Shown: positions 24,753 through 32,872 of the stretch, piece by piece | Layout of the letters: every line of letters starts with the position of its first letter | Position numbering within the stretch: the first letter of the stretch is position 1 | NCBI GenBank assembly: GCA_029265715.1 | Contig: JAJUGZ010000039.1 | Coordinates: forward strand, 1-34,893 | Direction of reading: 5' to 3' | Source of the DNA: Bacteroidota bacterium | Lineage (GTDB): Bacteria; Bacteroidota; Bacteroidia; Bacteroidales; Prolixibacteraceae | DNA length: 34,893 nt | Notes under the pieces: generated by a model | What the model was told of the DNA's origin: nothing | The model's input: the letters and a program-made list of their open reading frames with translations, nothing else | Databases searched by the model: none | Translations under genes and position numbers: made by a program

Positions 24753-25508
24753 ATGATCAACTTTATTGGAATTATACCGGCGCGTTACCAATCGACCCGC
24801 TTCCCCGGCAAACCGCTGGCCATGCTTGCAGACAAGCCAATCATTCAATGGGTTTACGAAAATGCCGCACAAACACTCGATCAGGTTTTTGTGGCTACCG
24901 ACGATGAACGAATTTTCAATGCGGTTGAACAATTCGGGGGCAAAGCCATTTACACATTGCCAACCCATCAGAGCGGAACCGACCGTTGCGCCGAGGCTGC
25001 CCGAAAAGTAGCAGGGCAGTTTCCGACCGATGTGATCATTAATATTCAGGGCGACGAACCGTTTATCAGGGAGGAACAAATTGAAGCATTGAAAACCTGT
25101 TTCGACGGTCCGGAAACCGAAATTGCCACCCTGATTAAACCAATTACTGATCCGGCCGAGATACGAAATATCAACCGTCCGAAAGTGGTAGTGAACAACC
25201 GGAACGAAGCGCTTTATTTCAGCCGCTCTCCCATCCCGTTTGTCCGCGACAGCCAGCCCGACGAGTGGATCGGCAAGACCCGTTTTTTTGCCCATATCGG
25301 CCTGTATGCTTACCGGTTCGATGTGCTTCAACAGCTCACCCGGTTACCGGTAGGAGTACTTGAAAAGGCCGAATCGCTTGAACAGTTACGCTGGCTCGAA
25401 AACGGGTTCCGGATTAAAACAGCCGTTACAACGTTCGAAAACATAGGGATTGATACCCCGGAAGATCTGGAAAACGCAAAAATCTTCCTTCAGTCGCAAA
25501 AGATGTAA
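24753..25508 (+). CDS. kdsB: 3-deoxy-manno-octulosonate cytidylyltransferase (CMP-Kdo synthetase)
   Basis: KdsB activates Kdo with CTP to CMP-Kdo, the donor for the inner core of lipopolysaccharide, in the cytoplasm. The 251-aa length is normal. The nucleotide-binding signature IPARYQSTRFPGKPLA is at residues 8-23, followed by VATDDERI, THQSGTDRCAEA and NIQGDEPFI. The LEQLRWLENG and VTTFENIGIDTPEDL motifs near the C-terminus are also typical. The gene is divergent from the sigma-54 activator operon, which contains lptE, so two LPS functions share this 151-nt regulatory region. It ends 4 nt before the convergent response-regulator gene, with no terminator between. Confidence 0.97.
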   Translation: MINFIGIIPARYQSTRFPGKPLAMLADKPIIQWVYENAAQTLDQVFVATDDERIFNAVEQFGGKAIYTLPTHQSGTDRCAEAARKVAGQFPTDVIINIQGDEPFIREEQIEALKTCFDGPETEIATLIKPITDPAEIRNINRPKVVVNNRNEALYFSRSPIPFVRDSQPDEWIGKTRFFAHIGLYAYRFDVLQQLTRLPVGVLEKAESLEQLRWLENGFRIKTAVTTFENIGIDTPEDLENAKIFLQSQKM

Positions 25509-25512
25509 TCCG

Positions 25513-26238
25513 TTACAGGTTGATGGAGGCGATCATGTCTTTAAAGGCACTTTTGTAGTTTTCGCCAACCGGCACAAACGTTTTCCCGATTACAATGCGG
25601 CTTCGCTGGATGGAGTCGATTTTGGGCAAAGCTACAATGAACGAACGGTGGACCCTGACAAAGCGGCTTTCAGGCAAGATCTCCTGAAGCTTTTTCAAAC
25701 TGTTCAGCGTTAAAATGGTTTTCCCGGGGGTATGTATCTTGATGTAGTCTTTCAACCCTTCGATGTATAAAATATCATCGAGGTTCACCTTCAGGGTATT
25801 ATACCCGGTTTTCACCATGATAAAATCGGGCTGATGATCTTTTTCTGTAGCCGTGTTTTCTTTGGCCTCGCTGCCTTTTCGACTCAACTTATTGATGTTA
25901 TAAGCTTTGTTTACTGCCTTCAGGAAACGTTCGAACATGATCGGTTTAACCAGATAATCGGTGATCTCCAGATCGTAACCCGCCAGGGCATATTTATCGT
26001 AAGCGGTGGTAAAAATAACCTGGGGCCTCGACTGAAGACATTTCACAAATTCGATCCCGTTGACATACGGGAGCTCAACATCCAAAAAAACCAAGTCTAC
26101 TTTGTTTTCCTGAAGATAGCTGAGACCTTCAATCGGATTGGTGAAGGTACGCTGCAGTTTCAGGAACGGAATTTTTTCGATATAATCCTTTAACAAATCA
26201 AGGGCCAGTGGCTCATCGTCGATTGCTATGCAGTTCAT
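25513..26238 (-). CDS. LytTR-family response regulator
   Basis: A 241-aa transcription factor of a two-component system. The receiver domain covers about residues 1-120, with acidic pocket Asp7-Asp8, phospho-acceptor Asp53 (FLDVELP) and the conserved Lys in LVKPI. A linker of about 20 residues leads to a LytTR DNA-binding domain (about 137-238), recognised by IMVKTGYNTLKVNLDDILYIEG (here given as VNLDDILYIEG), FVRVHRSFIVA and FVPVGENYK. LytTR domains bind pairs of short direct repeats. The first 26 nt overlap the end of the sensor kinase gene, so the two are co-translated. Confidence 0.95.
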   Translation of the reverse strand: MNCIAIDDEPLALDLLKDYIEKIPFLKLQRTFTNPIEGLSYLQENKVDLVFLDVELPYVNGIEFVKCLQSRPQVIFTTAYDKYALAGYDLEITDYLVKPIMFERFLKAVNKAYNINKLSRKGSEAKENTATEKDHQPDFIMVKTGYNTLKVNLDDILYIEGLKDYIKIHTPGKTILTLNSLKKLQEILPESRFVRVHRSFIVALPKIDSIQRSRIVIGKTFVPVGENYKSAFKDMIASINL

Positions 26239-27349
26239 TGTTTCTGAGTTTAATTGAAAGATTGATCTGATATCTGTTCCCCTTACGGGCGTTTTCTATT
26301 TCGTAGTTGCCGGGGTAGCAAAGTTCAAGCCGGCGAATCACATTATTCACCCCGATTCCCATGCTGTTCACTTCGCTCAGTTTTTCCTGAATGACCGGGT
26401 TACTGACCTTAAAATGCAGCCAGTCGCCAACCATTCGCAAGTGAATGTTGATCACTGATCCAACGCCGGCAATTGTTCCATACTTAAAAGCATTTTCGAC
26501 CAGCGGGTTCAGGATAAACGGTTCGATGTTGTGACTGTCTTTCACATTTTCGGCTATAAAATCGACTGTTATCCCATTTTTCAGCCACAATTTTTGAAGG
26601 TCGATATAGTTTCTGATAAGGTCGATTTCGCGCGTTAACGGTATTTCATTTTCCGGATGCTCGCTGAGCATATACCGCAATATCGAAGAGAGTTTCCCAA
26701 TGGCTTCCGACGTCTTATCCGATTTTAAGGTTGCCAGAGAATGAATGTTATTTAGCGAATTAAACAGAAAATGCGGGTTCACCTGTTGCCTCAGCATCTT
26801 TAATTCGGCAGCCAGTTTTTCATGCCGATACTGACGGTTTAAATCTTCCTCTTTTTTCATCCGCTGAAATATGCGAACCAGCGAAGAGAGCGACAAAACG
26901 GACAACAACAAAAAAAACATTCCCTGCGGCCTGCGCGGAGGCGGCAATTGTCTGCCGGGGCGAATAGCCGGAAAACCTTCGGTGAGATGCCGTCCGTTGA
27001 AATCAGCCGACTGATTTTGAATCATGTCGCGAACGGCAAACCGATGAATCTGCGGATCGACGACCCAAAACGAAACAACAATCAGTGCGGCCAGCGACAA
27101 GGTAAACACGAAATACTTTTTAGATAGCAGCAACCGCGGGGTCAAAAAAAAGTAGTTCAGGTAAAAAATCACAAGCCCATAAAAATAAAGCAGAACCATG
27201 AAATACGGAATCCGCTCGTTTCGGCGGATTGATAAAAGAGAAAAAGCCACAAAAAGCATCAGCCACACCGTGACGTGCAAAAGAAGCAACATCCATTGTT
27301 CCTTCCTGACATTCCGAATGGCTTTCACTACATGGTTAAATTGCGTCAT
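26213..27349 (-). CDS. LytS/YpdA-type sensor histidine kinase
   Basis: A 378-aa membrane kinase paired with the LytTR regulator. Four hydrophobic segments lie in the N-terminal part (about 20-40, 48-68, 79-96) and at 143-160, with a periplasmic loop between the last two that is rich in Pro and Arg (PGRQLPPPRRPQG). The kinase part is the His_kinase (PF06580) type: the phospho-acceptor His193 is in QQVNPHFLFNSLNNIH, the N-box is NPLVENAFKYG (Asn286), and the final G-box is GIGVNNVIRRLELCYPG. The loop is too short for a standard sensor domain, so the signal may be membrane-derived. A direct repeat upstream (27516-27548) resembles a LytTR site. Confidence 0.93.
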   Translation of the reverse strand: MTQFNHVVKAIRNVRKEQWMLLLLHVTVWLMLFVAFSLLSIRRNERIPYFMVLLYFYGLVIFYLNYFFLTPRLLLSKKYFVFTLSLAALIVVSFWVVDPQIHRFAVRDMIQNQSADFNGRHLTEGFPAIRPGRQLPPPRRPQGMFFLLLSVLSLSSLVRIFQRMKKEEDLNRQYRHEKLAAELKMLRQQVNPHFLFNSLNNIHSLATLKSDKTSEAIGKLSSILRYMLSEHPENEIPLTREIDLIRNYIDLQKLWLKNGITVDFIAENVKDSHNIEPFILNPLVENAFKYGTIAGVGSVINIHLRMVGDWLHFKVSNPVIQEKLSEVNSMGIGVNNVIRRLELCYPGNYEIENARKGNRYQINLSIKLRNNELHSNRR

Positions 27350-27515
27350 TGTCTGTTTGTCGATTTATTCCGGCGCTTCATAGATGCAAAAACTGTCATA
27401 ATAGTTGCTTGCATTAATTTGTCCCTTATACATCCAGAACCGGATTTACCCGAACTTTTTCTCACTATTTTTTTTTACAAACCACCACAAATATCAACAA
27501 CAATCAGATAATCTG

Positions 27516-27548
27516 AAAGTTAAAGATTTGAGAAAAAAGTTAAAGATT
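27516..27548 (+). promoter_or_regulatory. Tandem direct repeat resembling a LytTR binding site
   Basis: AAAGTTAAAGATT occurs identically at 27516-27528 and 27536-27548, a 20-nt period (two helical turns). LytTR regulators such as AgrA bind pairs of GTTAAG-like 9-mers with 11-13 nt between. The site lies about 170-200 nt upstream of the kinase start in the same locus. Assignment to this regulator is inference. Confidence 0.4.
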
Positions 27549-27596
27549 GATAAACAAACCGACAGCGAAATACCCGTCCCTTCGTTGCTATAACTG

Positions 27597-27662
27597 AAAA
27601 AAAAGAGCTGCCCTCCTCTGAGGAACAGCTCTAAGCCTTAATTATCAAAATTGGATACGGGT
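27597..27662 (-). repeat. Terminator-bearing repeat, copy A
   Basis: On the minus strand a 30-nt block (27633-27662) ending in a TAA stop is followed by a hairpin (27604-27610 with 27626-27632) and a T8 run (complement of 27597-27604), a good rho-independent terminator. The 30-nt block is identical to that in copy B. Confidence 0.75.
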
Positions 27663-27823
27663 CTTCTACTCTTCTGTGCCAGTTGATTATGATTGTTTAT
27701 TTTCAATACAAGCTCTGGTACCGTCATTGTTTTTTCGAATATGATACAACCCAATCCATATTTACCCCACTTTTCTGATGCTTTTTTTAGAAAATATTTT
27801 TCCCTGCCGGACAAATGGCCCAC
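27638..27823 (-). pseudogene. Possible fragment of a protein gene ending in copy A
   Basis: A 61-codon open frame with only a GTG start ends in the residues RRPVSNFDN and stops inside repeat copy A. The same last residues (KPVSNFDN) and stop are encoded in copy B, but there the frame is closed three codons earlier. I do not recognise the peptide (it contains GKYGLGCIIFEKTMTVPELV). It is more likely the tail of a decayed, duplicated gene than a working one. Confidence 0.3.
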
Positions 27824-27882
27824 CCCGTATTATCCGGAGAAAAAGAACCAATTAATTAACCAACGTTTTCCCCAAGCGCATT

Positions 27883-27949
27883 GAAAAAAAGAAGCTGTCC
27901 CCATTCAGGAAACAGCCTCAAGCCTTAATTATCAAAATTGGATACGGGT
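27883..27949 (-). repeat. Terminator-bearing repeat, copy B
   Basis: The 30-nt block at 27920-27949 is identical to 27633-27662, 287 nt away. It is followed on the minus strand by a related hairpin (27891-27898 with 27912-27919) and a T7 run. The stem bases differ between copies but pairing is kept, which points to selection on the terminator. It may serve as a terminator for the Kelch gene. Confidence 0.75.
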
Positions 27950-28031
27950 TTTTCTTATTGTAAGTGACTATTTAAATTTAGGTTATCGGAAAATTTTAAA
28001 CTCAATTTTATCATTTTTCACTCTCCCCACG

Positions 28032-28091
28032 CCCGGTAAACCGGTCTTTTCCCCGCTCTATGCTAGAGCGGGGCGGCGCATCAAAGATGCG
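28032..28091. repeat. Cluster of three stacked hairpins
   Basis: Three palindromes follow one another: CCGGTAAACCGG (28033-28044), a perfect 10-bp stem CCCCGCTCTA/TAGAGCGGGG with a 3-nt loop (28051-28073), and CGCATC-AAA-GATGCG (28077-28091). No T-run follows on either strand. The segment is GC-rich amid AT-rich DNA and looks like a REP-type element. Confidence 0.6.
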
Positions 28092-28147
28092 ACAGGAGTA
28101 AGTATGGAGGACAAATAAAATTTAAACAGTTTCTAAGCTATTCCGGG

Positions 28148-29158
28148 TTAATCTTCGTCGTCGTATTCTTCCCACGGTTTGAATTCATAAACGTCGTCGA
28201 AATAGGTACTGCCACTCTCTCCTGTTGCAACAAATGCCTTCCCGTTCACTACAAAAGAAACGGCATTATAGCGCCCGGTTTTTTCAAACGGAGTTTTTTC
28301 AGTCCATAAATCGGTCGTGAAGTCATATTCCCAAACATCTAGAATAGTTCCTGATTTCTGGCCTAATGCCACATACGCTTTGTTGTCCAAAACAAACGCG
28401 CAACCAGCCTTTCGCATGATGGTCCAATTATCATCATCATCTAACAGCGTTTTCTTAGTCCAGGTATCTGCAGTCGGGTCATATTCATACATATCATTCA
28501 GATAACCTCCGCTTGTTTTATTATACCCGGCAAAAACATATCCTTTGCCATTGTAGGTAAAAGCCATTGCGTCTTCACGCTTTTCTCCACCCAAACTGCG
28601 AACTTTCGTCCATTGGCTCCCCGATGCAGCCGTCGGATCAAACCGATAGAAGTCAGTATTGTCTATCAATCCGTCGCCATAGCCAGTCCCGACATAACCA
28701 TAGTTACCAATAGCAAAGGCACAAGCCGAATAACGTCCGCCACCCGGAAAATCATCCATCTTTTTCCAGGTATTCGTGGCGGGGTCATATTCCCAGAAGT
28801 CGCTTAATCGTTTACTGTTTTCACCATCGTACCCGGTTCCGACATACCCTTTGCCGTTAACTGAAAAAGCTACTGCTTCTGTTCTGCCAATTCCCGGGAA
28901 CGATTTAACGGAAGTTGTATTCCAACTATCAGTCGATGAATCATAAATCGAAAAATCAGTCAAATATTCATCATCCGCATCGTCATAATAGCCCAAGCCA
29001 ACATACGCCTGATTGTCAATAACAAAACAAACTGCTCCTCCACGGGGATATGCCTCGAAAGCATTTTTCTTCACCCAGTTTCCCAGCGGATCGTCATCGT
29101 CGTTGCACCCCGCCAGCAGAAACAAGACTAACACTACTACTTTCCACAACGTTTTCAT
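28148..29158 (-). CDS. Kelch-repeat (six-bladed propeller) lipoprotein
   Basis: A 336-aa surface or periplasmic lipoprotein. The signal ends in a lipobox with Cys18 (LLAGC), followed by an acidic NDDDDP stretch. Six Kelch-type repeats follow, each starting with a pattern like GRYSACAF and continuing with GYVGTGY and a D..YDP.T..W strand; starts are at YPRGGAVCF, IGRTEAVAF, GGRYSACAF, EKREDAMAF, IMRKAGCAF and TGRYNAVSF. They predict one closed six-bladed beta-propeller. The frame is open to 29203, but the signal peptide fixes the start at 29158. The C-terminus is acidic (EEYDDED). It is divergent from a DUF4270 lipoprotein gene; I recall the two families as neighbours in Bacteroidota, which hints at a joint envelope role. 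Confidence 0.88.
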   Translation of the reverse strand: MKTLWKVVVLVLFLLAGCNDDDDPLGNWVKKNAFEAYPRGGAVCFVIDNQAYVGLGYYDDADDEYLTDFSIYDSSTDSWNTTSVKSFPGIGRTEAVAFSVNGKGYVGTGYDGENSKRLSDFWEYDPATNTWKKMDDFPGGGRYSACAFAIGNYGYVGTGYGDGLIDNTDFYRFDPTAASGSQWTKVRSLGGEKREDAMAFTYNGKGYVFAGYNKTSGGYLNDMYEYDPTADTWTKKTLLDDDDNWTIMRKAGCAFVLDNKAYVALGQKSGTILDVWEYDFTTDLWTEKTPFEKTGRYNAVSFVVNGKAFVATGESGSTYFDDVYEFKPWEEYDDED

Positions 29159-29564
29159 AGCTTTTCTATTTTTCAATTTTTGAGCCTCAAAACTACGTGG
29201 CATTGCGATGCATTAAAAACAAATTCATTCAGACTGCTCCTTGTGATCGACAAACAGGATTTTTTTATAGACAAACACAATTTATCGAAGATGAAACCAA
29301 AACAGTTCCCGCAAAACACACACGCTTCTTACTATATATCAACACATTAACACACATGCTCTTTATAATCAAAATCCGATTGATCGACACATTCAAGCCT
29401 TCGGTATATTTTAATTCCTGAAATTAAGATTCCCACCTACATTCGCTCCAAGTTTTTTAAAGCCATGAGTAGGGAAATATGCTTTTCGTAACCGGTGTTC
29501 CACATTTAATGACCAGTAAACGAACGCATATTTTCGGGTTTACATTAAAACAATGAACGACTGA
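29159..29564. other. Divergent intergenic region, Kelch to DUF4270
   Basis: A 406-nt AT-rich stretch. The best promoter candidate for the DUF4270 gene is TTTA at 29505-29508 and TATTTTCG at 29528-29535 (19-nt spacer, two mismatches to consensus), 29 nt before the ATG. I see no gene or strong repeat. Confidence 0.4.
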
Positions 29565-30941
29565 ATGAAAAAGATTAAAATCCTGAGTTTCCTGCTTGCT
29601 ATTTTGTCGGTTTCCTGCTCTGTATCCTCTATCGAGGATTTTGTGGTGGGTGAAAACTTTATGAAAGACCAAACTGGTATTGCGATGCTTGATACGTTCA
29701 CGTTGAACGCATCGACAGTCATGTTTGACTCGATTATTACCAATTCTCCAAGCCGCTTGTTGATTGGCAGCAACTACAACCGATTTACCGGCTATAAATC
29801 GTCAAATGCGTTCATGGAAATGAAATTTGACGACGACATTGATTACACCGATTTTGTATTTGACTCTCTATGCCTGGTCATGTATTACGACACTCATTAT
29901 TTTGGTGACACAACGGTTGCTCAGACCTTTACCGTTCACCAACTTCAGGAAGAAATGGAGCTAAATGATGATAACTATTTATATTCAACCAGCAGTTTCG
30001 CGTACAACAATACGCCATTAGGATCGATTACACTGAAACCCCGCCCGACCACACACAAGAAAACCAATAAAATAAACATCAGGCTAGATGACAAATTAGG
30101 CCAGCGTTTTGCCGACATGATCATGAACAGCAAACGAAGAGACACCATCACCTCGCAGAGTAAGTTTAAAAAATTCTTTAACGGGATCATCATTAAAACC
30201 CAGCCCAACATTGCTGGCGCCACGTTTGGCATCCGTACCTCCGATTCCGGATCGACTGATGATGGGACAAAAGCTGAAGATATTGAAACCAAACCCGAAT
30301 TTCGTCTGTATTATCACCTCAGGCCAAACCCTGACAATTTGAAAGATCTTTACTATAAATTTTCATTTTATAGCGACGGCATTTATTTCAACCAGATATC
30401 CGGGAACAACACGGGAAGTTTAATCGAAGGAATCGAACAATCGGACAATGAAAAAAGTTCGACATTGACCGAAAACACATTAATTGTACAATCGGGGGTT
30501 CAGATTTTCTCGAAATTCAAGATCCCTTACATCGAAAACCTGCTGATGCTGGGCGAGAATACCGCCTATATCGGAGCGACCTTAACGCTATACCCGGTTA
30601 AAGGGACATATAATACCGTCGACGACCTGCCCGATTCGCTTTATGTATATAGCGCAAACCGTAAAAATAAACTGAGCGGCCAGATAACCATTCCCGGAAC
30701 AAGCGACGGAGTTTATGCCCGCCTGACAACCAGCAGCGATATTGAAAAAACAGTTTCCTACATTATGGACGTAAGCACGTTTATCGACAACGAGCTGAAG
30801 TCAGATATCCAAACCAACCTTTCGTTGATGATTGGCTATGGCTCGACAAAAGCGAAACAATCAGCCGACCATGTCATGTTAGGGGCCCCCGGTTCAGGAA
30901 GATATTCTCCGAAATTGAACGTTTACTATTACCACAATTAA
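29565..30941 (+). CDS. DUF4270 family lipoprotein
   Basis: I recognise the DUF4270 family of Bacteroidota envelope lipoproteins of unknown function. The 458-aa precursor has a lipoprotein signal with Cys18 (LSVSC). The family pattern is visible: an early DTFTLNASTVMFDSI strand, SRLLIGSNYNRFTGYKSSNAFMEM (quoted as LLIGSNYNRFTGYKS), FDSLCLVMYYD, and a C-terminal LMIGYGS...SPKLNVYYYH. The protein is predicted to be nearly all beta. It is followed after 13 nt by a beta-barrel gene on the same strand, so the two form an operon, perhaps a lipoprotein with its outer-membrane partner. Confidence 0.85.
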   Translation: MKKIKILSFLLAILSVSCSVSSIEDFVVGENFMKDQTGIAMLDTFTLNASTVMFDSIITNSPSRLLIGSNYNRFTGYKSSNAFMEMKFDDDIDYTDFVFDSLCLVMYYDTHYFGDTTVAQTFTVHQLQEEMELNDDNYLYSTSSFAYNNTPLGSITLKPRPTTHKKTNKINIRLDDKLGQRFADMIMNSKRRDTITSQSKFKKFFNGIIIKTQPNIAGATFGIRTSDSGSTDDGTKAEDIETKPEFRLYYHLRPNPDNLKDLYYKFSFYSDGIYFNQISGNNTGSLIEGIEQSDNEKSSTLTENTLIVQSGVQIFSKFKIPYIENLLMLGENTAYIGATLTLYPVKGTYNTVDDLPDSLYVYSANRKNKLSGQITIPGTSDGVYARLTTSSDIEKTVSYIMDVSTFIDNELKSDIQTNLSLMIGYGSTKAKQSADHVMLGAPGSGRYSPKLNVYYYHN

Positions 30942-30954
30942 TATATTATTGGGA

Positions 30955-32211
30955 ATGAACCTTAAAATCACCATACTCATCCTTGTGCTGATCATTCAGG
31001 GAAGTTTAACCTATGCGCAAAACAACACCAGTTCGCCTTACTCCGGATTTGGGATTGGAGAACTGGAAATGTCGAGCGGCGGCAGAAACAGCGCCATGGG
31101 ACAAACTGGGATTGCCCTGCGCTCGAATTTATTTTTGAACCTGGGCAACCCGGCCTCGCTGACCGCAATCGAGCGTCAAAGCTTTCTGTTCGATATTGGC
31201 GTGAACATGGAATATACCAATCTGGCAAACTCATCGAAAAGCGTTGACGTAATTGACGGGAACCTAAGCTGGGTCCAGATGGGGTTCCCGATTTCCAAAA
31301 AACTTTTCGGGGGCCTTTCCATCAATCCGCGAAGCAGTGTCGGCTATAATGTATATACAACCAACACAATCGATGGCACTTTAACGCCCTATTCGTCCCT
31401 GTACGAAGGAACCGGCGGTTTGAGCGAAGCATCCGGCTTACTTGCCCTGAAAGTTTCGCCCTATATCTCGCTGGGCGTCAAAGCTGGTTATTTGTGGGGA
31501 AATGTGGCCCAAACAATCAATCAGTCAGTCACGATTTTCTCTACTTCATACACTCTGATTCAGGAAGATAATATTTCGTATTCAGGAGGCTATGTAAACT
31601 TGGGGACTCAAATCAGTATCCCGGTAACCAAGAAAGCAAGCTTTGTTTTAGGAGGAGTAGCCGGCCTAACCAGCCGATTAAATTCTGAAACATCGACAAC
31701 CATTACCAAAACGTACGAAAGCTCGTCGGAAGTGATGGCCAGCGATGTAAAATCGAACAACTCGATGAAATTGCCCATCGACCTCGGCGGCGGGATCAGC
31801 TTCCTGTACGGCCCGAAATGGGTTGCATCGTTCGATTTTAAACAGAGCAACTGGGAAAATGCCTCGCTGAACATCAGTTCCCGCAAACTGAGCACCAACT
31901 CGAGCTACCGCGGGGGATTGGAGTTTGCTCCCAAAAACGACCCGTCCCTCTTCCGGAATGTGGCCCGTTACCGGATTGGCTACCGTTACGACAGCGGGTA
32001 CCTGAAGTTGTACAACAACGAAATCCACGAACAAGCAGCAACCTTTGGGGTCGGCCTGCCAATCAAGAAAGGGCGGAGCTATGCCAATGTTTCGTTTGAA
32101 GTTGGATCGCGCGGGACCAAACAGTCTGGCCTGGTAAAAGAAAACTTTGTAAAACTGAACTGCAGTTTTAGCCTCTGGGAAAACTGGTTCTCCAAACGTC
32201 AGTACGATTAG
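30955..32211 (+). CDS. Outer-membrane beta-barrel protein (FadL/PorV-like pattern)
   Basis: A 418-aa precursor with a type I signal peptide (cleavage likely after LTYAQ or TYA). The mature start NNTSSPYSGFGIGEL and the motif GGRNSAMGQTGIALR resemble Bacteroidota outer-membrane proteins of the FadL/PorV-like group, and the remainder alternates polar and hydrophobic residues in amphipathic strands, ending in the strand VKLNCSFSLWENWF. The exact family is not certain. I chose the ATG at 30955; an in-frame TTG at 30949 would add two residues. It is coupled to the DUF4270 gene and ends before a terminator. Confidence 0.78.
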   Translation: MNLKITILILVLIIQGSLTYAQNNTSSPYSGFGIGELEMSSGGRNSAMGQTGIALRSNLFLNLGNPASLTAIERQSFLFDIGVNMEYTNLANSSKSVDVIDGNLSWVQMGFPISKKLFGGLSINPRSSVGYNVYTTNTIDGTLTPYSSLYEGTGGLSEASGLLALKVSPYISLGVKAGYLWGNVAQTINQSVTIFSTSYTLIQEDNISYSGGYVNLGTQISIPVTKKASFVLGGVAGLTSRLNSETSTTITKTYESSSEVMASDVKSNNSMKLPIDLGGGISFLYGPKWVASFDFKQSNWENASLNISSRKLSTNSSYRGGLEFAPKNDPSLFRNVARYRIGYRYDSGYLKLYNNEIHEQAATFGVGLPIKKGRSYANVSFEVGSRGTKQSGLVKENFVKLNCSFSLWENWFSKRQYD

Positions 32212-32274
32212 TCGCATCACCCTGCGGCCGGAGCCTGTTCGAACCACCGGATACGCCTGGCCGTTCCAGATACC

Positions 32275-32323
32275 GGGTCGTTGAGCTACATACAACCGCA
32301 GTGTTCAACGACCCTGCTTTTTT
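32275..32323 (+). terminator. Rho-independent terminator of the DUF4270-barrel operon
   Basis: A perfect 10-bp stem (32275-32284 with 32305-32314), a 20-nt loop and a T-run at 32318-32323. It lies 64 nt after the stop and only 14 nt from the end of the convergent vsr gene, and marks the edge of the R-M island. Confidence 0.82.
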
Positions 32324-32336
32324 AGGCAAAGCTTGC

Positions 32337-32807
32337 TTATGCGTCATCTTTTTGTAAATAACTGGTTATCTTATTCAGGCACCGGTCGAAGTCTTTTTTT
32401 AATTCAGTTTCCCAAAAACGGATTACATGCCAGCCAGAATCTCTCAAAAGTTGGTTATTCTGTCTATCCCTTTGAATATTCCGTTCGATTTTAGGGATCC
32501 AAAACTCCCGGTTTGTTTTAATCTTTGACCTTTTTTCAGCCCAATTATAACCATGCCAAAATTCGCCATCAACAAATATTGCCAACTTGTGCTTAGGATA
32601 AACAATGTCTGGACAACCAGGTAATTTCTTATAATTCTTCCTGTATCGATACCCAAGGTTCCATAGTGCCTTTCTTAGCTTAAGCTCTGGCGTTGTATTT
32701 TGGGATTTGATTTTCCCCATCAATTCAGATCTTTGCTTGGTTGTATAAAAACCATTTGTTTCATTAAACCTTGGCACAACAATGTGGTTTTCAATATACT
32801 TCTTCAA
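32337..32807 (-). CDS. vsr: Very short patch repair endonuclease (Vsr)
   Basis: Vsr nicks DNA 5' of T in T:G mismatches that arise when 5-methylcytosine deaminates, and so protects sites of a C5-cytosine methyltransferase. The 156-aa protein has the family pattern TTKQRSELMGKIKSQNTTPE (residues 22-41), the catalytic-region PDIVYPK with Asp67, FVDGEFWHGYNW with His85, and the WxVIRFWETEL motif near the end. The start is a TTG at 32807, which gives MKKYIENHIVVPRFNE, a natural Vsr beginning; the frame is open to an ATG at 32879, but that extension is hydrophobic, unlike the family, and would cross the promoter region of the divergent methyltransferase. DNA is visibly AT-rich relative to the flank. 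Confidence 0.92.
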   Translation of the reverse strand: MKKYIENHIVVPRFNETNGFYTTKQRSELMGKIKSQNTTPELKLRKALWNLGYRYRKNYKKLPGCPDIVYPKHKLAIFVDGEFWHGYNWAEKRSKIKTNREFWIPKIERNIQRDRQNNQLLRDSGWHVIRFWETELKKDFDRCLNKITSYLQKDDA

Positions 32808-32864
32808 CTTTAAGATTGTTAATAAATATCTACAAATTAAAGTATAATAGACTAAAAATAAAAC

Positions 32865-32872
32865 TATATTTG
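32865..32872 (+). promoter_or_regulatory. -7 promoter element of the methyltransferase gene
   Basis: TATATTTG is a full TAnnTTTG match, 35 nt before the start at 32908. The expected transcription start near 32879 leaves no room for the in-frame ATG at 32878, which supports the later start. The -33 region is not a good TTTG. Confidence 0.6.

Larger units (their letters stand above)
27350..28147. other. Gene-poor region with LytTR-like site, twin terminator repeats and hairpins
   Basis: This 798-nt stretch between the kinase gene and the Kelch lipoprotein gene holds a 13-nt tandem direct repeat (27516-27548), two copies of a repeat with a minus-strand terminator (27597-27662 and 27883-27949), a small open frame between them, and a cluster of hairpins (28032-28091). 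No convincing protein gene is seen. Confidence 0.6.
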
